Source: Paracnuella aquatica (GTDB lineage: Bacteria; Bacteroidota; Bacteroidia; Chitinophagales; Chitinophagaceae). From it: a stretch of 64,000 bases of DNA. The notes under the pieces were generated by a model. It was not told the origin of the DNA, did no database searches, and saw only the letters and a list, made by a program, of their open reading frames with translations. Of this stretch, positions 62,905 through 64,000 are shown piece by piece. The stretch covers positions 186,001 through 250,000 of the forward strand of contig NZ_QOWJ01000007.1 in the NCBI RefSeq assembly GCF_003332885.2, read 5' to 3'. Made by a program: the position numbers and the translations under genes. How positions within the stretch are numbered: position 1 is the first letter of the stretch; each line of letters opens with the position of its first letter.

Positions 62905-64000
62905 CTACTCCTCAAACGGATGCCCGCGCAACAACTCCAGCTCCTCACGGTATTGCCTGAGCGCTTTTTTATTTTTCTTCACGCCTACGCCTGATGCAAG
63001 ACCGCTCATGGTCATTTTTACGATGTAGTTAAAAAACGATCGGTCGCGGAGGCGTTCAAAATACATCAGGCTTTCGCGGCCATTGTTGTTTTTGCGGATG
63101 AAAAAAGTATTGGCCAGCGTGGTCATCAGGCGCAGCAGCACTTTTGAGCGGTTGTTTTCGCCCACCTGTACAAACTTGATGCGGAGGTTGCGGTAAAAAA
63201 GATGCATTTCGCCGAAGGCCACGTCTTCGCGGCCAATGGCGTTGAGGTACAGCGAATCTACCGTGCCGCTTTCAATCTGCACCGAGGCTAGCGGCGCCAC
63301 CACAGGGTTTAAAAATGTAAGCGATGTGGGCTTCATGCGCAGGTGCATGAGGAAGCCTGCCAGCGAATCGGTATAACTTTCTTTCAAGTTCAGGCTCAGT
63401 TGCGCCGAATCGAGCAGCAGGGCATCAATGCGCAGCGACAGCGAGTCGGACGGCGACAAGTTGCGGTTGCGGATATTGCCGATCCGTGCATTGAGGTTCG
63501 TCAACGAAATGATGCCTTCTTCGTTGCTCTTTTCAGCCAGTTCGGTGTACACCACCAGGCCATTTTGCAACACCACTTGTCCTACATCTACCGGCATGCG
63601 GATGGCTTTGATGGCGTTGACCGGCAGCGGTTTGTTGATGCCGGAACGAAACGGTGGCCGCTTGTCGCGGTAAATGGTAATTACCGGCCGCTGCAACTGA
63701 ATAGTGCTGGCGGTAAATGCGCTGTCCCGCTCCAACTTATCGCGGTCGAAGCCGGTGAGTTTTACCGGCCCGGATGTAAAAGTTACATAGTCGATCTGGT
63801 AGGGCGTGGATGCAATGGTTACTTCCCTTGAGCGGGCAGGCCGGGCCGAAAATGAATCCAGCGACAAGGTTTTAGCACCAGCTTCGTAGCGGGCGCCTTC
63901 CCAATGGAGCACCGTATTGCTGTCGCGGTAAGTGGCGGTGCCGGTGCGGATCCACGCCGAGGGGTTGCGCAGCAAAGCACCAAGGCCACCCGTTTGCAGC
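62905..64000 (-). CDS. Hypothetical protein, N-terminus outside window
   Basis: At least 365 residues, open at the window end, so the true start is beyond 64000; the ATG at 63975 is internal. The visible part has repeated strand-rich segments (VGQVVLQNGLVVYTELAEKS, LIDSAQLSLNLKESYTDSL-like, VQIESGTVDSLYLNAIGRED), a pattern seen in AsmA/DUF748-like envelope proteins of Bacteroidota, and a basic C-terminal tail (GVGVKKNKKALRQYREELEL). I cannot assign a family with confidence. Confidence 0.6.
   Translation of the reverse strand, partial: LQTGGLGALLRNPSAWIRTGTATYRDSNTVLHWEGARYEAGAKTLSLDSFSARPARSREVTIASTPYQIDYVTFTSGPVKLTGFDRDKLERDSAFTASTIQLQRPVITIYRDKRPPFRSGINKPLPVNAIKAIRMPVDVGQVVLQNGLVVYTELAEKSNEEGIISLTNLNARIGNIRNRNLSPSDSLSLRIDALLLDSAQLSLNLKESYTDSLAGFLMHLRMKPTSLTFLNPVVAPLASVQIESGTVDSLYLNAIGREDVAFGEMHLFYRNLRIKFVQVGENNRSKVLLRLMTTLANTFFIRKNNNGRESLMYFERLRDRSFFNYIVKMTMSGLASGVGVKKNKKALRQYREELELLRGHPFEE

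Overview
The window looks like chromosomal DNA from a Bacteroidota bacterium, most probably a Chitinophagaceae-like member. Several things point there: several promoters match or nearly match the phylum-specific form (TTTG, about 19 bases, TAnnTTTG); a Bacteroidota-type FtsL; a RemB/Wzi-like outer-membrane barrel; a short ATP synthase epsilon subunit paired only with beta; and a SusC-like module inside a DUF4139 protein. No rRNA, tRNA, CRISPR array or insertion sequence was seen.

Layout. 1-19.6 kb is a mixed-strand housekeeping region: AI-2E permease (cut by the window edge), Wzi/RemB-like barrel, pyrC, MutS-like ATPase, M1 aminopeptidase, PDH E2, dnaX, a GNAT-like protein, an L,D-transpeptidase, a DUF4385-uvsE pair, two unknowns and a TPR membrane protein. 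19.8-28.8 kb has atpD and atpC, separated by an inserted four-helix-bundle (23S rRNA intervening-protein type) gene, then a DUF4139 protein, a cupin, YqgE, an orphan histidine kinase and queA. 28.9-46.2 kb is a complete Bacteroidota-type division and cell wall (dcw) cluster: mraZ-rsmH-ftsL-ftsI-murE-mraY-murD-ftsW-murG-murC-ftsQ-ftsA-ftsZ. It makes and flips peptidoglycan precursors (MurC/D/E, MraY, MurG), polymerises them (FtsW/FtsI) and assembles the division ring (FtsZ/A/Q/L). Upstream are a DnaA-box cluster and candidate MraZ sites. 47.5-53.7 kb is one 2081-residue soluble histidine kinase with about 14 PAS domains. 54-64 kb has a TIGR01777 epimerase, a small protease island (subtilase, stand-alone propeptide-like protein, metzincin), a lipoprotein, a FadN-type beta-oxidation enzyme, and unknown membrane or envelope proteins, the last one cut by the window edge.

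The most unusual feature is not a gene. At least fourteen intergenic gaps, including six in or just after the dcw cluster, hold hairpins whose arms are built from short repeated 'words' on one side and their reverse complements on the other. The same words recur at distant loci (a GAACAGACGAACAAGGAA word at both ends of the window; GATTTACGATT/GATTTCGG words at four places; AAAAGTCAAAAGGCAAAA at two). One such hairpin encloses the four-helix-bundle gene between atpD and atpC. Other candidates for a second look are the DnaA-box cluster between queA and mraZ and the protease island.

All functional calls come from reading motifs in the translations; no database search or alignment was run.
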